A DNA stretch of 64,000 nucleotides from Phoronis australis (GCA_002633005.1 NMRA01000010.1:147846-211845), one strand, 5' to 3'; shown: positions 11,992 through 23,696, numbered from the stretch's first letter. Translations and numbers: made by a program. Notes: generated by a model from the letters alone, not told the origin.

Positions 11992-14708
11992 GCTAAAGTC
12001 AAGGAGTGTAGTAGAGTAGAAGAGTCCACTCCGCCATTTTGTCATTCGCCGCAATGGTTACCGGTCGAAACACTAGCGCCCCAAGCGGTGAATAATCAAC
12101 ACTTAGTTAGGAGTGCAGTCCGAACAATGTAAACACTGATAAATTCATACTTTACTGACATTCAACGTGCAATAAAATTACTGTGTGATTGAAAATGGTT
12201 AGAATACATAAACTAACGTCCACTTATAATCGACTGAGAACGAAAATGTGTATTTTAATCAAAGTGTATTTGTTTTTATTCTCTTGATGCTCCCTTCAAA
12301 ATCCATCTTGGTTTTGTTTCATGTTTGAATTCTTAACAAGGCAATTATCGTTCCTTATAACAGTTCATACCTCCATGAACTACATAATTTGAATGATTGC
12401 CCCTGGGGGTTCAGAGGGGAATTTCCCCCAGGTGCCAAGTAAGCGGGTACCAGGCAAAAACCAGGTTGGCGCCAAATGGGTGTTCAAGCCCTCCCAGGGA
12501 GGTTACATGGGAGGAGTGCTAAACGGGTAAAAACCAATGGATATGTATGCCATATGGGTGTTGAGCCCCTCCCACCGTCACATATTTTGGTTGCTTCCCT
12601 GACCACTGACAAACATGTTGCTCCCAGCTCACTGCTGGTTTCATCTCCACCCAACAATTTCGCATGTGTTCCCTATTCAATGCACCAAGATACTAGCAAT
12701 GCAAACAATTGTTTTGTGCAGTGGGTGTTACACAAGTAAGAAGAAGAAAGCAAAGCAATTCATCACTACCACAAAATTGTAATATAATTTTAGAACATTC
12801 CATTATTTCTTAGACATGTCAGTATAGGGTAAAATCGATTCCACTCTCCCAATATAATCACCAACAGTTACAAGTCAGTTGCTAATCTGTAGAATAGCTC
12901 ACAACTTACAAAACTTAGTAACATTGAGTATATCATCACTCATAACTAGTCAAAGTTCAAAATGTCATGACAAAAAAATAAGACTCTGAACAGCAATCAA
13001 AATATTCACTATCCACATAACTTCAAATAAAACTGAATTAAAAAGACTTGGATGATTAAAACAAAATTTAATTTTAGTACCCACTGTTCCTATTATCAAT
13101 AACAGTAAATATTTCAGGTAAGTTGAAACCAGACCACAAGATCATATCTGTTACCTAGCCACAACTGGAGCTTAAATTAATCACAATCTTCAAAAAAGTA
13201 CAAAATAGGCAACACATACACCAACCAATACAACAAGAAAATCTGACCAACCCTGTCACTCTCTATTAATTCACTAGCAAACAACAGCACTTTTCGCCAA
13301 AGAAATGTGTAATAAAAAAGCTGAAAACTAATTTACTCACAGAGTTCTTTGTCATCGAGAAGCAAAATGATACGGATAGCTTGGGTTTAACAAAATTTCA
13401 GCCCACCACTCAGACTCTGAATGATCCATCAGTTTCACTTTGGCTCTCTCCAAATCACAGGCTAACCATTCATAAAATGTGTCAATCTGATCAACTTTAG
13501 TAAAATACGAAAACCGGATCTTGACTAATTGTCCTTTCTACACATGATGTTCCAGTACTTGCTTTGTGAGACGATAATCAGAAATGCAAAAAAGCCTATT
13601 CCAGAGCTGTAATATAATTTCCGGATAACTTTTTGACATCTTCATTTTTGGTGGAGTCGGTACATCAAATATTGTTCGGGCATTGCAGTCAATACCAGCT
13701 TGTTCTTCATTCCTGAACATGGACTCCTCGAAGTGATGAGAGCATACATGTAACTTGCAGTTCTTGGACAAGTAGGCTGCATCTCTATTCATAAGGTCGC
13801 CTCCCACCGCTTGCACCTGAACAGAAATCAGTGAGACTCAGGAACAAACCTCATACTCACAAGGTTCACAGAAGACTGGTAGCCTACACTAAACTACACT
13901 ACACGACAGAATTCCTGTCATACTGTGATTGTGATAGAGACACAAGCGTTTTGGTGTCAACTGAAAAAACTAGGACTCAAATGTCGATCCATGGATATTT
14001 CAACAGGGCCGTGCCCCCCGCATCATTGACACATAGAACTAAATTTTCAATGACGCACTACTTAACTTAATTGGTCCAACTAGCACATTGAAATTATGTT
14101 GATTTTTTCACCTTTTCACCGAGACCCACAGATTCTCTAACTTGACTCATGACAGACTTGTGGCCCTGCGTCTGTGATTGTGCCATGGCCGTATCACCAT
14201 GCAGTCATATTACCCATAGCCATGGGCATGGGTATGTTTTCCTAAAATTATCCCTGAGATCGTACGGGTGACATTTTGATTTGGAATTCATGGACTGCAA
14301 GTATCCAAAAAGCTGAAGACCACATCGTACGTTCATCACAGTCCTTCCGCCGGCAGCCCGGTTGTACAGTAGGCCTAGCCTACACTGCAGACAACAGTGG
14401 CAACGGGACTGCGATCGACTTGTCTAACAACCGTGAACAGAACACACAAAATGAAAGACAATGTATCATATTATTGAATAACACATAACCATTACCTTTC
14501 TGGATCCATAGGAAACCTAAAAATGACACGTCTGGGGTTTTCGTGGATGAATTCATGCAATTTATCGCACTGCAAAATGCGTCCTTCCCCATTGTTTTGG
14601 CGCTTCCTGGTTGACAGTTGCTTAGTCACCACTTGGCGGCGCTAGTAGTAGCGGTAACAGCGAACTCACAAGTGAACTCTCCTATACTACTACACTCTTT
14701 GCTAAAGT
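11992..14708. mobile_element. P-element-like DNA transposon with THAP gene (element 1), 8-bp target duplication
   Basis: The element spans 12000-14700 and is flanked by a perfect 8-bp direct repeat GCTAAAGT (11992-11999 and 14701-14708). The termini are inverted: CAAGGAGTGTAGTAG at the left and, read inward from the right, AAAGAGTGTAGTAG. Similarity continues for about 100 bp, including AGCGCC followed by a CCAAG-GGTGA-TAA-CAAC series. An 8-bp duplication plus an N-terminal THAP domain in the resident gene is the signature of the P superfamily. No long transposase catalytic frame is visible, so this copy is probably non-autonomous or decayed. The intact target duplication suggests a comparatively young insertion. 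Confidence 0.75.
13352..14592 (-). pseudogene. THAP-domain protein gene of element 1, disrupted
   Basis: Exon 1 starts at 14592 (MGKDAFCSAINC...) with the first two zinc ligands of a C2CH THAP domain spaced C-x4-C. A one-base deletion shifts the frame just where the THAP motif F-P-x-D-P-E should follow. The donor lies near 14496. Exon 2 begins after an acceptor at about 13822 and carries RCKRW in one frame and GGDLMNRDA...HVCSHHFEESMF in another. The latter contains the second ligand pair C-x2-H and the conserved HF. A TAG at 13538-13540 interrupts the frame, which then stays open to a TGA at 13352, through a segment rich in acidic and aromatic residues (DTFYEWLACDLERAK, SEWWAEILLNPS). THAP domains bind DNA; here the protein would have recognised transposon or host sites. 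At least two frameshifts and one nonsense codon mark it as dead. Confidence 0.7.
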
Positions 14709-14727
14709 TTTCCTGTTACGCTCACAT

Positions 14728-14841
14728 CATGGGCGGCGCAGTACTGAAATAAGTGCGCACCACCCATACCCATGTGCGGTGCAGCACTAAAATAAGTGGG
14801 GGGCTATAGCCCCCTCAGCCCCCTATGGTGCGCCGCGCATG
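14728..14841. repeat. GC-rich fold-back repeat, copy 1
   Basis: Begins CATGGGCGGCGCA and ends TGCGCCGCGCATG, so the ends are nearly perfect inverted repeats. It contains the 16-base palindrome GGGGGCTATAGCCCCC (14799-14814). A copy in the opposite orientation lies at 19448-19572. It sits about 20 bases outside the right target duplication of element 1. Confidence 0.75.
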
Positions 14842-16140
14842 CACATCATTGTTAAAAAGACACAAGACGCGACGCAAACCAGTTTCGTCAAACAATATCC
14901 CCGAAAAGTATCATTTTACCAGTAATACCTTTTCAAATTAACAGTATGCAATGTCAAGCATTTTAAGTGTAATTTTTTAATTCAAAGTTGTTGCAAAAAT
15001 GACTTCCACATTGAGCTTCCGGCATTTTTATGATCTTAGAAAAGTTGGTGGTAAAGATAGAAACATGTAATGTTGTAACTTACGAATTTTCTTATTTTAA
15101 TGATATTCGTCGACAGCTGAAACCCATTGGATGCATTTCAATTGATTTCGCTGGTTCAGCCGGAAGTCATGATCGAGAACTTAAATGGCTTATCCGGTTG
15201 ACCCGACGCAAGCGGTAAAATCAATCAGTGAAGCCATTTTATGCTCTTAAAGAATATACTGTATCACGAAATACAACTACAACCTCTTTGATTCCGCTGC
15301 CCATAAGCGTCCCTGGATCAAAGAAAGCGGTAGTGGAAACTTGCGATGCTCTGAAAAACTGTCATTGGTAGATCTCGTACAAATCCTAGACTACTTCCAG
15401 TTTCCAACATTAACTACGCGCGGTCACCTCCAGAAGTTCATTGCTCCCGACAACAGAGTAGACTCTTTCCGGCATAGTTTTTCTGAGGACATCACTCATT
15501 ACGATGCGAAGATGTCGTGGCCCCATCATTTACCTCTTTCAGAGCAATGGTCTTCAGTAGCAAGTCGTAATTTTATTTAATTTAATCTGTAAATTTTCAT
15601 CATCCAACTTCACTTTCATTTTACATATTTACCAGTTTGCTGTGTATAGCGCGGTGTTTCAGTCAGTACATAACTGGATGAAGAACAAAATGGCGGATTG
15701 GACGGCAAGAAAGGAATGTTGCATTACAGTATAGAATTCAGAGCTTCTATTCCGTACTATTTGTGACCACAAGAAATAGTGTCTCGTAAGCGTCTTGGGT
15801 TTACGGAACGCCACCCAAGACTTGGGAGTAAAATCTTTAACACTTTGTTCTACAATGTCTCTTCTCTAAATGTATTTACGTACAGTTCGTATGAAGACAC
15901 AGGTCGACGTTACCGTGTGTAACACTATGTTAACTTTTTCACCTTCATGTTTAGGCATGGTGAGGGCCTACACATGAATTTGATACATTTAATACAGGTT
16001 GTCTTATAAAACATTATTTTAGATAATGTTATAGTATGTTATTTTTTACTGGTGTGTGTGATTACCAATGCTCCAGCCGCGGTGGAGTAATAATTACCAT
16101 TGCATTGTGTTTTTATGAATTCCTGATGACTACTACTACC
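14842..16140. other. intergenic, no gene recognised
   Basis: Contains a 79-codon plus-strand frame at 15341-15580 with no recognisable domain and no convincing splice context. Nothing else stands out. Confidence 0.35.
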
Positions 16141-16145
16141 AAGCA

Positions 16146-16292
16146 CCAGAGGCGGATCCAGGATTATAAGTGGGGGGGGAGGGCACGGCAGAGTGTTAGC
16201 CAGGATTTTGCACCTCCGAACTGCCAAATGGAGTCTGGGAGAATTTTAGGGGGGGCATGGTCTCCTTGCCCCCCACTAAATCCGGGACTGAG
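16146..16292. mobile_element. family R1 element, short copy
   Basis: The left end AGAGGCGGATCCAGGATTATAAG with a G run and the right end CCCCCACTAAATCCGGGACT are inverted. The interior block CCGAACTGCCAAATGGAGTCTGGGAG is shared with the copy at 62268-62910. Confidence 0.6.
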
Positions 16293-17752
16293 CACAGTCA
16301 TGATGAAAGTCAAACGTCTTGACCGACGAAAGCTTTTCATTAACCCAATGTTTGGAGTTATTTAATTATCTCCAAACTTTTGTAAGTTGAACATTATCAT
16401 CGTTTCTTACTTCTTCAAAGAAAATTGAGTGGCGCAGGCAACCTTTATTCCTGACATTTTCAGTAAAAATAAGGTTCGTTAATTATTCCAGACATAGTTT
16501 TCAGTTAATTACAGATTTTTGTAATTTAATTTATTACTCGTCCCTTACTGCGGAAGTGACGTTTAGGTAGTCATGCATTTCGCGCCATTTGTTTTCAAAT
16601 AGTCTGACTCTGTGAGCTGTCGAGTCAGTCATTGTTCTATGTGTTCTACCCCAGTAGTCCAGCCATTCTAAAGCTGCAGAGGGCCCAACCTAGAAAAAAT
16701 TGCAACAGAAGTTTTTTTTTGCATAAATGGCATCTTCAAACACTCCTTGGCGACAGGAAAAAGTCTACCGAAATCGGAGTGGCGGAAATCGGTTTTTCAA
16801 GATGGCGGAAAAATAGCTGCCAAAACCGGTGTTTAGTGCTTTTTGACATGTTACTCTTATGCAACAGCTGGAAATAACACAATAAAGCTTGTCGTTGGTT
16901 ATATACTTTTCATAACTGGCATACCAATCAAAAGATGCCAATTTTCCGTAAAATAAAACCAATATGGCCGACAAAATGGCGGTCGAAACGGCAATTTGGT
17001 ACATGTTGCAAAATTTCTTTTCATATTTTGCCCTGAAAATGGTAAAATTTCTATGCATTTGTTAGACAATCGAAAATATCTGGACCTTACATTTGATCAC
17101 TGATTGGAGAAAAAAAATCAAGATGGCTGACAAAATGACCGCCAACTCACAAATAACTCCAATTTACTGCATGTGCATTCTGCAAACGTCGTTTGTAACC
17201 TGAGAAGCACTTACACAAAAGCATTTTACAATCTACAGTTAGGCTTAATGAGTTGATTCTTTTTAAAGTTTGTTTTTAAGATTTAGGTACTAAATGTGGA
17301 ATTTCAATCACATTTTAGATTATTTAATGTAAAATTTGGTGTTTTTCAGAAAAGGCTTTAGTTAAATTTTCATACGGAATTTCACACACTCAATTATTTT
17401 TCTGTAAAATATATTCATTTGAGGCATTAAAAATAATATATGTTAGAAGAATATGTAATTCTGATGGAGTTATTTGATTATTCAGTACAGAAATCCTGAA
17501 TCACATTGGGAAGGAAGTGGCTTTGCTCTCTGCTATTGGAGATGTTATCAGTTGTTCCCATGCAAAGATTTCGTCTACTACTGATATGAGTGGAGAATCT
17601 GGCAGCTGATTTCACCTGAATTTTATGAAAAATAAATAAATTTGTGTAACAAAAAGTTAATAATTAAATGTTTAGCTTTTATTACTCAAAACTGGTGTAA
17701 TATGCATGCTTTTTATGAACATAGGTAACTGATTTGAGAGCTGAGGAAATTA

Positions 17753-17950
17753 GTGCTAACAAACCAAACGACAGTGATCTGCAGGCACTTGTTCTTAGCC
17801 AGGCTTGGCAGATTTCATACTGAGATGAGCTTTCTGGGATTTATTGGATGCGTAATGTCAGGCAACAGGTTTCAAGTTCTTGAGACAGTGTATGCACCAA
17901 ACAGTGTGATCCATGTGTGGATAGGGCAGTCAGGGGACATATGTTGGTAG
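17753..17950 (+). pseudogene. unrecognised frame inside element 2
   Basis: A 65-codon frame with no domain that I can name. It lies between the left terminus and the THAP-tail frame, where transposase sequence would be expected, but I see no DDE-type or RNase H signature. It may simply be chance. Confidence 0.15.
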
Positions 17951-18599
17951 ACTAAGCACTGAATGCTATCATCACAACGAGAGCATTCCATATCCCACTT
18001 CCAAATATTCATGTGGAGAATTTCTGGATTACATTGGTCACAGCTCAGATTCCCTTAGCCCCAGACACCTTTTAGGATGCCTATTCTGCACGCCCTTTGT
18101 ATTGATGTAGATCTGAGCTAATGAAGTGGAAAGGTAATAGCTAGCAATAACTATCTCAACAATGGTTGTTGTTAGTACCCCCAATGTGGCTTTCTCTGAC
18201 ATTTGCAGAATTACAGCCTGCAACTCTGGAGAGTAGTTTTAACTTGATACATTATAAATATTGCAAAATGACTAAAAAGGTTAACTTGTGTTTATCTTCA
18301 CAAGGAGCCACTTCCCAAAGGAACGATATGCTTCATATTGGTTTTCGTTACTTATTTTTTAATGCTTTTGTCCTCTTTTAAACTTGAAGTACCAAAACAA
18401 TGATAGATTTTGATCGCCAGCGAAACTTAATTAGTTAAGTTTATTGTGAGCCCATCCCTAAACTTTTCACTACACTAAACATTTCACGTGTCATTAAAGT
18501 TTAATCTTTATTAGAACTCAAATCATAAAAAAGTGCAAATATGGTGATAACCAGAACTGAAGATTTGGAATCTTTGGACAATTTCGGTGGCACTGACTA

Positions 18600-19115
18600 T
18601 ATAACTATTTTAGCTCTTTGTCAGTATTAAAAAATGAAAAGTGGGCACAAGTTAAGTACAACTTTTTTGCTGGTCTAAAATCTGACAAAGCAGTGGGGAA
18701 TTACGGAGTGTGTCGTCGTACAGGTATATGCGAAAGAGATATGTACGCTGAATTGATGGAGGACCCTGAAAAACAGCGCCTGAAGAAGGGTGCCATACCA
18801 TCGCTATTGATTCCCGGCAGTACCCTGTCGCCACCCCCGAGAAGTGCATTTTTGAAGCGAGAAGCCTCGCGAGCTGTGGCCACTACATTGACTGGAGGCA
18901 CTTCATCTACTGTCACCCGTGCCTCCAAACGTGCAATTCCGGGAACTAGTAGTGATTCGTCCTGTGCTGATGTCTGTAGCCCAGAGCCTGTAAGCAGCCT
19001 TGCAGCGGTGCTGAGTTTGGGAGTGAATACAGTCCCAGTTCGACACCCAGTGAGGAGGACAGCTCTTTGTCCAGTGAACAGGCTGATGAGCCAAGTCTAT
19101 TGTGGACTTTGCTAA
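18600..19115 (+). pseudogene. THAP-associated protein, tail exon of element 2
   Basis: The frame from about 18724 reads ...ERDMYAEL...KKGAIPSLLIPG, then a Ser/Thr/Pro-rich tail (TRASKRAIPGTSSDSS, SPEPVSSLAAVLS). Element 3 encodes the same sequence directly after its THAP zinc ligand motif CGKHF, which identifies this as the segment C-terminal to a THAP domain. The THAP domain itself is not recognisable here; the sequence upstream of an apparent acceptor near 18722 does not match. The late part of the frame diverges from element 3 after SLAAVLS, consistent with a frameshift. Probably non-functional. Confidence 0.6.
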
Positions 19116-19197
19116 AGTATTGGAGCTATTGAGAAGGTGCCAGGTGTACTTACGTGTGGTGAGGAAGTCACATGGCGGTATGTAAGCGGTTTGGTGC

Positions 19198-19461
19198 TCA
19201 GGTCACCATCCAGTGGGAACAGCATAGACACTCCATTGAGGTTCTCATAACAGTGCACACCGTGCATTTGCACCAAGTCGTCCCACCACGTCTGTCCTCA
19301 GTGTCTGCCTTATTCCTCTCAACAGCTGCTTGTGCCTGTGCGTACCCTGCCTCATTATACTCGGGCTCAAACATATACCCACCTACTGACTGTCCGCGAA
19401 AAAAGTCCTCGTCACCACTGCTATGAACAATGTCTCCGTCACACACGCATGGGCGGCGCAC
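19198..19461 (-). pseudogene. P2X7 intracellular-domain-like fragment inside element 2
   Basis: An 87-codon frame with, in order, an acidic start (SSGDEDF), GYMFEPEY at residues 28-35, a charged linker, then WCKCTVC at 63-69 and MECLCC at 76-81. This order (Y-x-FEPEY, then W-C-x-C-x2-C and M-x-T-x2-E-C-x-C-C) is that of the cysteine-rich intracellular region of P2X7 receptors. That region also occurs as stand-alone proteins in many invertebrate genomes. The frame stops right after CCSHWMVT and lacks the rest of the domain, and its first residues come from the fold-back repeat, so it is a fragment. No P2X channel part is present. Identification is by motif memory and needs a profile search. 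Confidence 0.55.
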
Positions 19462-19572
19462 TATAGGGGCTGAGGGGCTACCACTTTTCTCAGTGCTGCG
19501 CCGCCCACGGTCTATGGGCGGTGCACCACAGGGGGGCTATAGCCCCCTTTTTTCAGTGCTGCGCCGCCTATG
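19448..19572. repeat. GC-rich fold-back repeat, copy 2
   Basis: Inverted relative to the copy at 14728-14841 and nested in element 2. It carries the same palindrome GGGGGCTATAGCCCCC (19532-19547) and the ends CATGGGCGGCGCA / GCGCCGCCTATG. A second partial unit, CAGTGCTGCGCCGCCCA (19491-19507), shows an internal duplication. Confidence 0.75.
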
Positions 19573-19940
19573 TCCCGTCACTACGGTCACTGTGATATGG
19601 GTCGCCGACTCCAGCCATTTTCAAACTACACAATCCCAAAATCCAACGTCATTGAGTTCTTTAACAACCTAGCTTGTCTTAGAATACTCGTCGATGGGAA
19701 ATGGTGACGACAATTTTAGAAAAACAGCACGGAAACAACAGTAGTTCAGATCCTCACTGTTATCTCGAAAGCAGCACCAAATTGGCGTGTAATTCTTGAC
19801 TCCCTAAACGTCACTTCCGGAGTAGGGGACGAGTGATTAATTAAATTACTAGAAGCTGTAATTAACTGAAAAATATGTCTGGGATAATCAACGAACCTTA
19901 TATTTTTACTAAAAATGCCATGAAAAAAGGTTGCCTTCGC

Positions 19941-22037
19941 CTTTAAAGTAGCATTCAATACCAAGCTCAAGAATTGTCTGAAATGCACGTACGTGCGCTG
20001 TATCGTGTGGGTTTTCAAAATGTTAGTTTTCCGTTCGTAGCACCGAAGTCTGATTCAGTTTTACTGCTTATTAACTATTTGTCACATTACTTAGTAATAT
20101 TAAATATTACTAACTAGTGACGTCCTCACTCATGACTAAATATGTTTGACTTCTTGATTAAGCTTATGCAGGACCTTAAGTATAAATCTTTGTATTTAGC
20201 TAAAAAAACTCCGTTATTGTATATCTAAAATATCGTATCATTCTCGTTTTATACACTTTAAATTTTTTTTACGAAAATCATAAACGACTTATTTTTGATA
20301 GCCCCTCATGCAAATGTGGACAATTTTAAAAATAATTTTTAACGGCGTTTTGAAGAACAGCGGTGTCTGAAAGGTTCAAATGAATCCGATCAGCCATTTC
20401 TGAGATAAAAATTTCTAAAATTTGCTAAATTTGGCCATTTTCCGAGGATCCTACATATCCTAAGTCAAGATGTGCGAGCCTGCCAACACCTATTGAAGTT
20501 TCTGTCGTTCCCGACTCGTGTCGCTCACCGAGGAACGCTGGTGAATTACGTAAATGCGATATTCCTAATTCAAATTTTAAATCATTAATACACACACGAA
20601 CATGGTATATGTTAGACTCCATTACTTTACATGCATAAAAGAAGACCAGACTTGGAGAAAATCACATAATAATCGCAACTGTTCTTCCGCAATAGCACAG
20701 CAAATGAAGACTACTAAGTGTAATTTGATATAGCGCGCATCTGTTTTTTAGAAACCCGTGTTTGACTAGGCCTCGTACTCGCGCCATTAATCAAACAAAC
20801 GATTTCAATGACAACAACTCTGCTAAATATCACTCAACGCGTGGAGTACCTGATTTGGTTATTAACTAACCTTGCTTATTGAAACCTTCCAGGTTGGGAT
20901 AATTAACTGTTCGTGTTGCCGTCTGATAAGTACTCGACGATATTAAATACAGGTGGGATCAGGTAAGTCTATTAACATCACCTGATGGCAATTTCATTTC
21001 CATAAACTGTGCAGCATTTTACTGTCATGAGTATCGGAGTACTTTTTTGCTGTGAAATGAAAGATGTGTTCTTTTTTACAGAGAAACAAAACGGTTGTGC
21101 TCAGCCTTTGTTCGTAACAGTAGCTTTCCGTTCGGCACAGACTACACTGCGTTATGCAGTCTCAGTTTTATTCAAAGATACTGGTTATTAACTTTATAAT
21201 GCTATTTAAGAAAGTTTACCGGCTGTTGTATGATTTTTGCATGGGCCATTGATTTCTGTGGTTGATTAATTTTTGTAACCTACTTTACACGAGGATTTAG
21301 AAGTCACTGATGGAGGTAACCTGTCCAGTATAAACTAGGTTCTAACGAGTTTTTGTTGAAAAAAAAGATCACCTCGACATTGACACCCACGAGAACGCAT
21401 TTCTGAAAACTTTTTAGCAGTGGCTGTAATTTACTAAGTAATGTTTTTAGAAAGTCGCAATTTATTTTTTTTGTCTATTATCGGACTTATGCTTTGTTAT
21501 AATCTGGTTCAAACCTTTCAATAGGTTTCCCTAGACAGGTCTTTGAGAAATTCCCAAGGGGTGAATTTTGCGTGGGGTATTGCAATTACCGCTCCATGTT
21601 CCCACTAAACTACAGTACTTAATATGGGATTTTGGAAAAAAATGGTTCTTTGTCGCGGCCAAGCCAATTTAGCTAGTTAATAGCTAGCTTGTCTCATACT
21701 TGTCCAAATGCTTAACGGACTGAGACAATCGGCTTCGAAATCTGCACATCAAGAAAAACACAGGAAAACACTAAAACGTGTAGTTAATCCCCTTTTAATA
21801 AAGCTGTTTCAAATGCCATGTCAAAAAAATTAAGCTACAAGTGATTTGGTGAATCTCCGCGTATAACCATTTCCAAGAACATGTCACTGTCATCGCAGAC
21901 ATGAAACTGAAGTCGAAACAATTGGATTTCAACTATGGACACATGTTTTGTCTTGTCAAGTGTTAACTTCAATTTTGAGCCATTATCAAAACATTTCGTG
22001 AGACGTGTTAATTGCTCTTGTTAGGTTGTTCTCAACA
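19941..22037. other. intergenic, no gene recognised
   Basis: Several frames of 60-90 codons overlap on both strands without domains. This interval would include any promoter of the single-exon gene to the right, but I cannot point to a specific element. Confidence 0.4.
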
Positions 22038-22661
22038 ATGCCTGCGCGACATCCAAGGGAACATTTCCTTCACAAGCCCGTGTTGATCATCGCTGTGCTG
22101 CAGATAATATCGTCAGGCATTTTCTTCGTGCTTCTCATCATCGACTCGAGATATCATGTGGACACTCAGCACAAAGAATCGTTCTTTTACGTTTGGGGAA
22201 ATCTGTTCACATTTGCTCCGGGAATCAGCGGTATTCTCGCTTGGTACTTTAAATCACGTTTGGCGGCAGGGTTTCACGTGGTTTCCGCCGTGCTAGGAAT
22301 TGTGGCGGGAAGTTTGTCTATCACGTTTGAGGCTCCATACATTTTTGGTGCGCCTGACGTGTTTGCTGTGACTTTGTCTCTGATTGCGATTGTTATAATG
22401 GGACTGTCTTTGGCAGCAATTATAATTTGCTGCAAATTTCTTTGTTGCTCAACACGAAACAATGATACAGTGGATTCTATTGAGGAAAACTCATTTTGCA
22501 GGTGTTGTGCTTGTTGTCGCTATCGATTGAATGAACCCAAGTCCGGGGTTTTAAAAGCTCAAGAGACATCTGGTGGAGTATTATACACGTTTCAAGAACA
22601 ACCTAAGCTTGCAATTTTTGTGCCTGAAAGTGAAAACAAATGCAAGACCGAAATTGCGTGA
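22038..22661 (+). CDS. four-pass membrane protein, MS4A/CD20-like, single exon
   Basis: A 207-residue protein. The start chosen is the ATG at 22038 (context ACAATGC); the frame is open a further 11 codons upstream but without an ATG. Four hydrophobic segments lie at about residues 14-36, 51-71, 77-98 and 108-133, with short loops, so both termini are expected in the cytosol. The segment order, an LQII-SG start to the first helix and a W-G-x(6)-P-G-I-S-G-I-L-A-W second helix recall the MS4A family (tetraspan surface or endomembrane proteins, some modulating calcium entry). After helix 4 there are two cysteine clusters (CCKFLCC at 131-137 and CRCCACC at 154-160), likely palmitoylated. There are no introns, in contrast to vertebrate MS4A genes, so it may be an old retrocopy. 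The frame is intact. Distant tetraspan families such as TMEM176 or CD9-type proteins are alternatives. Confidence 0.65.
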   Translation: MPARHPREHFLHKPVLIIAVLQIISSGIFFVLLIIDSRYHVDTQHKESFFYVWGNLFTFAPGISGILAWYFKSRLAAGFHVVSAVLGIVAGSLSITFEAPYIFGAPDVFAVTLSLIAIVIMGLSLAAIIICCKFLCCSTRNNDTVDSIEENSFCRCCACCRYRLNEPKSGVLKAQETSGGVLYTFQEQPKLAIFVPESENKCKTEIA

Positions 22662-23696
22662 ATATCTGCTCTGTTGCTGCAAAGATAAATGGCAGCAGCT
22701 GATTCAATTGACTTTCCAGCTGTCGAATGTATGTGCTCTAGTAATTGTTCTTAAGCATACGGCACATAAGTTTCCATGAGCAGCATGTGAACGCTTCATC
22801 TGCATGGGCATTATGGTGACATGTTTCCGAATGCTCTAAGGCCTCTGTACGTGGAATGATTAGTGGTAATGAAAAAGCGCCAAAACATTGTGAAGCGCCA
22901 AAAGGTTTTCACACCTTTCTGCGCGTTGAAATCTTCTTAGTTAACGCGAACTTTAGATAAATCAACGCGTAGTATTGCTTAATTAACGCGCTGGGTTAGT
23001 TATTCGTTATGTTCATTCAAATAATGTTTACAATCATTGAGTACCGCCGTGAGGAGGGCACACAGACGAAACATGGTCGAGTTGGGGTACAACTTGGGAT
23101 TTAAGAGCTAATGCTCGTTGAATAACTAATACTACACATTGAATATTAAAGCAAAACTGTACATCAAATAAGTACATTTCAACGCGCAGGAAGGCCAGCA
23201 CTCGTTTAATAAAATATGCACGAGTCCACGGTTACGTCCACCCTCTTGAATGTTTAATTTAAGTTAACAAACAGATTCACGAGCGTTTCGAATGTAGCTG
23301 AACGAGAGAGTAAGACCTGTTAAAATCATTTCTTTTTGCGAGAGACATTGATTATAGTTTTAAAAAGTTACAAAATGCCATTCTCAAAATCCGCTGGATG
23401 CTCACGTGTTTCATCTCCTTTTTGTGAGAACTAGGTATGTTCACTTTTGAAGCGCATTCCAATAAAAACCCGGCAAGTTGCAAGGTCAGTCTTAGTTTCA
23501 CAAAGTTCACCCCAGAGCCAGTATTTAAACTGTTGCTTTGCCGTCGATTGAAGAAAAATAAGCCTTACTTCTATTGAAGCCCTTTACCTTACAATCCCTA
23601 ATCTATACTATCACCGATCACCCTCCGGCCTCGGTTGACCAGAAGTCTCGATTCAAACAACCCCACAGTAACTGGCGCAGTCAGAACAATTTAAGG
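22662..23696. other. intergenic, no gene recognised
   Basis: Holds the 3' flank of the MS4A-like gene. No clear AATAAA follows within the first 300 bases; an AATAAA occurs at 23461-23466, in AATAAAAACC. No other feature is supported. Confidence 0.4.

Larger units (their letters stand above)
16432..19940. mobile_element. THAP-bearing DNA transposon, element 2 (3.5 kb, long TIRs)
   Basis: The left terminus (about 16432-16595) and the right terminus (about 19780-19940) are inverted copies of each other over about 160 bp. Shared blocks include AAGGCAACC, TAAAAATAAGGTTCGTTAATTATTCCAGACATA (read inward), AATTACAG...GTAATTTAAT and CGGAAGTGACGTTTAGG. The same termini bound element 3 at 23697-24906, so both belong to one family distinct from element 1. 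The flanking 8-mers (ATTGAGTG and CTTTAAAG) match at only four of eight positions, so the target duplication is decayed or the ends are misplaced. The element holds a THAP-associated frame on the plus strand, a P2X7-like frame on the minus strand and a nested fold-back repeat. Confidence 0.75.

Noticed and set aside
13831-14488. Plus-strand ORFs inside element 1 as transposase pieces
   Set aside because: No transposase motif, and they are antisense to the intron of the THAP gene.
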